Below are positions 59,573-64,000 of a stretch of 64,000 nucleotides of DNA, piece after piece. Within the stretch, counting starts at the first letter, position 1. Each line of letters starts with the position of its first letter. The stretch comes from Drosophila pseudoobscura (Eukaryota > Arthropoda > Insecta > Diptera > Drosophilidae). The notes under the pieces are model-generated. The model did not search any database and was not told the origin of the DNA. It saw only the letters and a program-made list of their open reading frames with translations. The translations under genes were made by a program, and so were the position numbers. The stretch is from NCBI RefSeq assembly GCF_009870125.1, contig NC_046679.1:13826001-13890000 (forward strand), written 5' to 3'.

Positions 59573-59654
59573 GACGAGGTGGCCGAGAGGTTAAGGCGTT
59601 GGACTGCTAATCCAATGTGCTCTGCACGCGTGGGTTCGAATCCCATCCTCGTCG
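59573..59654 (+). tRNA. tRNA:Ser-GCT: tRNA-Ser, anticodon GCT
   Basis: The 82 bases fold as a class II tRNA. The acceptor arms GACGAGG and CCTCGTC pair over seven bases, with discriminator G. The anticodon stem TTGGA/TCCAA encloses the loop CTGCTAA with anticodon GCT (59606-59608), which reads AGC/AGU serine codons. A long variable arm, typical of serine tRNA, is present. The T arm carries the B box GGTTCGAATCC (59633-59643), and the A box lies in TGGCCGAGAGG. There is no intron and CCA is not encoded, as usual in eukaryotes. It stands alone in this window. Confidence 0.97.
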
Positions 59655-59661
59655 AAAATCG

Positions 59662-59666
59662 TTTTT
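59662..59666 (+). terminator. RNA polymerase III terminator of tRNA-Ser
   Basis: A run of five T lies eight bases after the tRNA end, the standard polymerase III stop. Confidence 0.85.
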
Positions 59667-62600
59667 AATACGTATTATGATCTATTTTATTATTATTTTA
59701 CTTTTTTTTATTTAGAAGTCTAGAGGCTTAAGATATTCTTAGTTTATAGCAAAATAATTTAAAGTAAATTCATAAGACTACATATGTTTATTTGATTTTA
59801 AAAATGTAACTCTTGTAGGTATTTCAATGCAATTTTTACAATCTTTATCTCTTCATGCATATGTTTCTTCTTTATATTTTTAAAGAGATTTGAATATTTA
59901 CTGAAAGTATTATTGATTTTTTTGTATAAACGTTTGATCTCTTGATCGAAAAGATTCTTCTTTTATTTACATTTCAATCAATAAGTTTCGTATATTCAAA
60001 CATATCGATAAAGTTCAAGATTTGTATGGAATTTCTATATATTTTTGTAGATTGATCAGTTGATTTATAGTCTTAAAAGTTGATGAGCTATCAAGAAAAG
60101 CTAGTGTGTTACTTTTATATCCTCAAAGAATGATTTTTCCAAAGCGTTTATTCCATTGAGTTTCCTCCCAATATCCCACAATTTCATTATAATTTTTAAT
60201 TTAGATAAATTATAAGTTTCTTGATTTGTTTCTTATATTTTTCCACCAATTTATTCCCTTTAAAATCTTAAATAGTTTCACCTGCACTTTTGGCAGCCTT
60301 TGTCTCTAGACAACTTTTTCTTCTATTTTTTTTGTGGATTTCTTGGCTGGAGTCATATATCAATATATATTTTGGCTGCCTGATGTGCGGTGAGGCATCG
60401 GCATAGCCATCGATATGAGTATGAATACGAGCCCCTACCCAGTCATCCAGCTTAACCCAATTGGCCATAAAGCCAAGAGGCAAGTGGCAAAGGCCAGAGC
60501 CGCCTGCCGCAAAATTCGGAGGCAGCCACACTTTGGCTTGATGAAAGTGGCGCGCGGCTAAAGGAATGGCAACCAAATGCTTCCACAATTGCTCTCCGCC
60601 AGTCCGCACTTGTGGCCAAAAATCACAAAAAATCCAGCGAGAGGACGAGCTGGATGGAAAGCCGAGGGAAATGAATTGGATTGAATTGGAATTGTAGGCG
60701 ATAAAAATAAATCTTTGCGAGTGCGCAACGCGGCGCCGTCAACAGCTGACGTGCTGCAGGATGACAAAGGAGGGGTGGCGGATAGTCAGAGCAGGATTGT
60801 GGGGTGGGGGGATTTTGGTAATGATGAAATTGAAAAGCTATGTGTGCTCTATGTGCTCTATGTGCAATGGTTGGCCTCCCCCAAGAATAAGAAGAGCTCT
60901 AACCATTGCCATAAGTCATACAATGAGCATTTTTCTTTGGGAAATTTTTGCACTGCTAGGGTTATGATATTGTTAGCTTAGAATAGGGGTGGAAAAAACC
61001 CCCATGCCATATCCCTCTATCCACGCCACTGAGCCTGGGACTCACATCAACTCTGTTCGAGTCACTTCAATATGCAAATGCTGCTCAATCGAGCTTGTCT
61101 TTCATTTTTATGCCCCAACCAGCAGCACTACAACCCCCCCTCCATCCATCCATCCAGTGCTACTTTAAAGCCTTTCTGGACAGGAACCAGGACCTCATCA
61201 AACATTTCGGCAAATATTCCTCAACTTTCCCATCGATGTCATCAAATTTGATGCGTTTTCTATCGCTGGCCATTTCTGCAGCAGCCCGGGGTTCATAAAA
61301 CGAAAGGCGAAACACATACAAAACTTTACGAGTATGAACAAAAATTTTCCTTTGAGAAAAACGCCATAAATGCTTTCGGGATGCTGTCCGCCAAAGTGTC
61401 GCTTTGACGATGATGATTCGGACATATTCGGGTGGGAGATTCTCTCCTTCCGATGATGATGATTGTACTGGCATATCTTGTGTATTGGATTATGCTTTAT
61501 GGTCATACATACTATTATATGATATGAGTATTTATTTGGTTTAATGCCCACTAATGGGTTATTGAAAGGGTTAGAGCTTGGGTTTGAATCATTTCAATTT
61601 TGTAGACTGTCATATGTTTGGATGATAGATCATTAGATTAAATGCCAATGAAAGACTTAGAGCATTCCTTTCCAATGATATAGTAATGATATCTTCCTGG
61701 AATTTCACTTTAGAGTACTATATAACCAACAAATTTCATAGCAAGACGAAATTAAAAACATTTTGGGGGCTCAATATTTGTTCGAACTGTTTTATTTCCA
61801 TCCTTTTTTTATATTTCCCCGCTGACATCATCTGCCAACCAAATTTCACTCATTTTGCAGCTCCCATTAAAGCCTTTCAACTCTTTCCAATTCCATTCAT
61901 ATCTCAAACACTTTCCGTGCACTTTTCCAACTTCAATTCACACTGAAACTCTACCTGCCTCAAGGTCGCTTCGCACAGACAAAAAACTACCAAATTTAAG
62001 GCCATGGCAGACATGGTCTTACATGGTCTTGCACCCACGCAAGCCGGTCAGGGGTGGGCATTTCGACCGGGTCTCTGGACAACCCATCGAGAGGCTCGGC
62101 CTCCGAGAGCTGATTGAATAATCGCACCAATGCGCCCTGCCGCTCCGTCTCATGTGGGGAGGACTGTGGCACAAATCGTGTCTAATAGACTGATTAATAT
62201 ACAAGATTTCCAGTTTGGCTCAAGTCAATTCGACCAGAGCCTGATGCCCTGCTCTGCCCCCTCTCTTGGCCAAATCCCTCAATGCCCTGTGCCCTCCTCT
62301 TGGCCACATGTAACACGATTCGTGTGGATTAACTCTGCTTCAAATTGATTGATTGTTAAAATGATGTATAGACTTTGATGGTTTTTTTCGCTGCTCGTTT
62401 TTGCCTTCTCGCCTTTGGCTCTTTCCCATTCGCCTTCCCCCCCACCTCTCTCCCCGTATAGCACCTTCTACATCCAACTTTTCGAACGTCTGGCAGGCCC
62501 CACTTCTAATTAGTAACACTCTCAGGCGAAAAATTAATATTTGAAGATTCTTTTCTCTCTTTTTTTTTTCATATTTTAGCAGGCTTTTTTTTGTCTGAAA

Positions 62601-64000
62601 CGGTTAGCACATCAAATTGATTGAACGGAACGAAAGAACAAGTTTCTGGATGGGATAGAGGATGGGGTTAGAGCCATTATAATGGAACAACCCTTTGGTT
62701 TAATGGGAAAAAGTAGCAGTATTCACAAAAATTATAATAATGTGAAATATTAGTCGGATGTCCGGTTGTGTTCATTGATTTACACACTCCCCAGATACCC
62801 TAGAATGGGGGTTTAAATGGGGTATATTGGGTGGAAGAGGAAATAGGGTGTTAAAGGAAAACTGATGATCGAAATGGTTCGGATCGCTGCAGTTTATAAA
62901 GGGAGAGAGTTGACAGGCACTTTTTCGAAAAGTTATCCTTAACTGCTAAGCCACACTGGAAGATACAGAGTGAGAGAGAAAAAGCGTGCGCAAACCACTC
63001 AAAAAATTCCAAAAAATTGATGACGCTTCCCTGTAGACTCCCATGCATAATCATTGCTTCAGTATTTTTTGCTCTATGCCCAAAAAATAGGTATCCTGCT
63101 AGTCGACCCCTTTTCACTCAAGGGCCGCCTTCACCAGACAAGGGAAAAAGGTTCCGCTGAAAAGTATTGCACTGCTATTTATATTTTATTATCCCTAGCA
63201 CATCCCACATCGCCGAGATATATGGGATGTACATTTAGTTCCATCTCTCCCTCCCACACCCTCAGTGTGTCCTTCTCTCTCCCACTTGGTACACCTTAAG
63301 TGCGCTGTGTGGCTGTGGCATCCGTAGTTTGGTTATAAAAAAGAAATATTACACATTATGCCAAATTGGCGGAGACTGTCAGGCGACAATAATAACGTTT
63401 AAACTTAAATGCATGACACAATGGCAGACAGTTTTAGTGTTTGCGGGTCTTATAAAGTCCACAAAAATACTACGCTACGCACTCTACCCGTACCTCCCTC
63501 CAACCTCAACCCCCTGCCATCATTCGTAAGGGTTATGGTAGTAGTATAACCCATTGATAAGAAGAGCCTGGAAAATGTTTATGCACTCTCCTCTCCCACT
63601 CCCTGATTGCCAAAGTTCCTTTCCTCAGAAGCTTATCGCAACTTTTGCTCTAGAGTTTCTGCATTCTTGGCTTTCGGTGGTTTTTAGCCAGAGTTTACTT
63701 AACGGTAAAATGTGGCATGTGGCATGTGACAAAGGGGTGTGGTATGGTGTCCGTGGTGGAGAGATGGAAAAGAAATGTGCAAAATAACAGTCAAACTTAT
63801 TGAACGACTTCGGGACAAAGTGGCAACGTAGCTACATTAAAAGAAGCTTTAATGGGAGCGGAAACGGTGTTGGTGCAGTGTTGGTAAATGTCAGAAAGCT
63901 ACGGGTATATTTTTTGGAATCTTAGAGATGGAACTATAAAAGTTAAGGCCTTTTAAGGTGTATGAAAGTACCTTTACTTGCAGTTTTAATTGCCGCTGCT
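59667..64000. other. Non-coding DNA after the tRNA gene
   Basis: AT-rich at first (59.7-60.3 kb), then more balanced. No protein gene, RNA gene or large repeat can be supported. It may still be part of the foxo upstream region or intergenic DNA. Confidence 0.5.

Overview
The window is a stretch of Drosophila genome, recognised from its proteins: a CCHamide-1 precursor, an NPC2-family protein, an attacin and the forkhead factor foxo. Gene density is low and the introns are large and full of microsatellites, GAGA tracts and short tandem duplications, as is usual for fly euchromatin. Several traits (an attacin next to foxo, abundant CGAGTA/TACTCG motifs, a TATACCC...GGGTATA palindrome) fit a Sophophora species outside the melanogaster subgroup, perhaps the obscura group. 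That placement is inference only.

Layout. Positions 1-2,079 are mostly non-coding and lie 5' of, or within the first intron of, CCHa1. CCHa1 (+) has three recognised coding exons at 2,080-2,775; its signal-peptide exon is not securely found. An NPC2-family gene, probably Npc2b, follows on the minus strand (3,316-3,860), tail to tail with CCHa1, with a likely TATA promoter near 4,460. After about 3.2 kb of non-coding DNA comes a two-exon attacin gene (+, 7,158-7,927) with a TATA box, a kappaB site, a GATA site and a polyadenylation signal. Between 8 and 14.5 kb there is no certain gene; part of this is foxo 3' UTR.

The window is dominated by foxo (-), with eight coding exons between 14,566 and 36,115. 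Its forkhead domain is split by a 16.9-kb intron. A strong splice acceptor lies 125 bases before the start codon, so at least one non-coding 5' exon and the promoter(s) lie further up, somewhere in 36.3-64 kb; I could not place them. A single tRNA-Ser(GCT) gene stands at 59,573-59,654. The rest of 36-64 kb has no protein gene I can support.

How the genes relate: CCHa1 (gut and brain hormone), foxo (insulin-regulated transcription factor) and attacin (antibacterial effector of the Imd/Relish pathway) share themes of nutrition and immunity. Each has its own promoter and nothing shows they are regulated together. The most interesting leads are the attacin beside foxo, a CGATA/DRE cluster inside a foxo intron, a diverged tandem array of GGTGACCC motifs upstream of foxo, a possible hAT-type MITE in the large foxo intron, and an in-frame alternative acceptor in foxo exon 7. 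I found no clearly new biological system.
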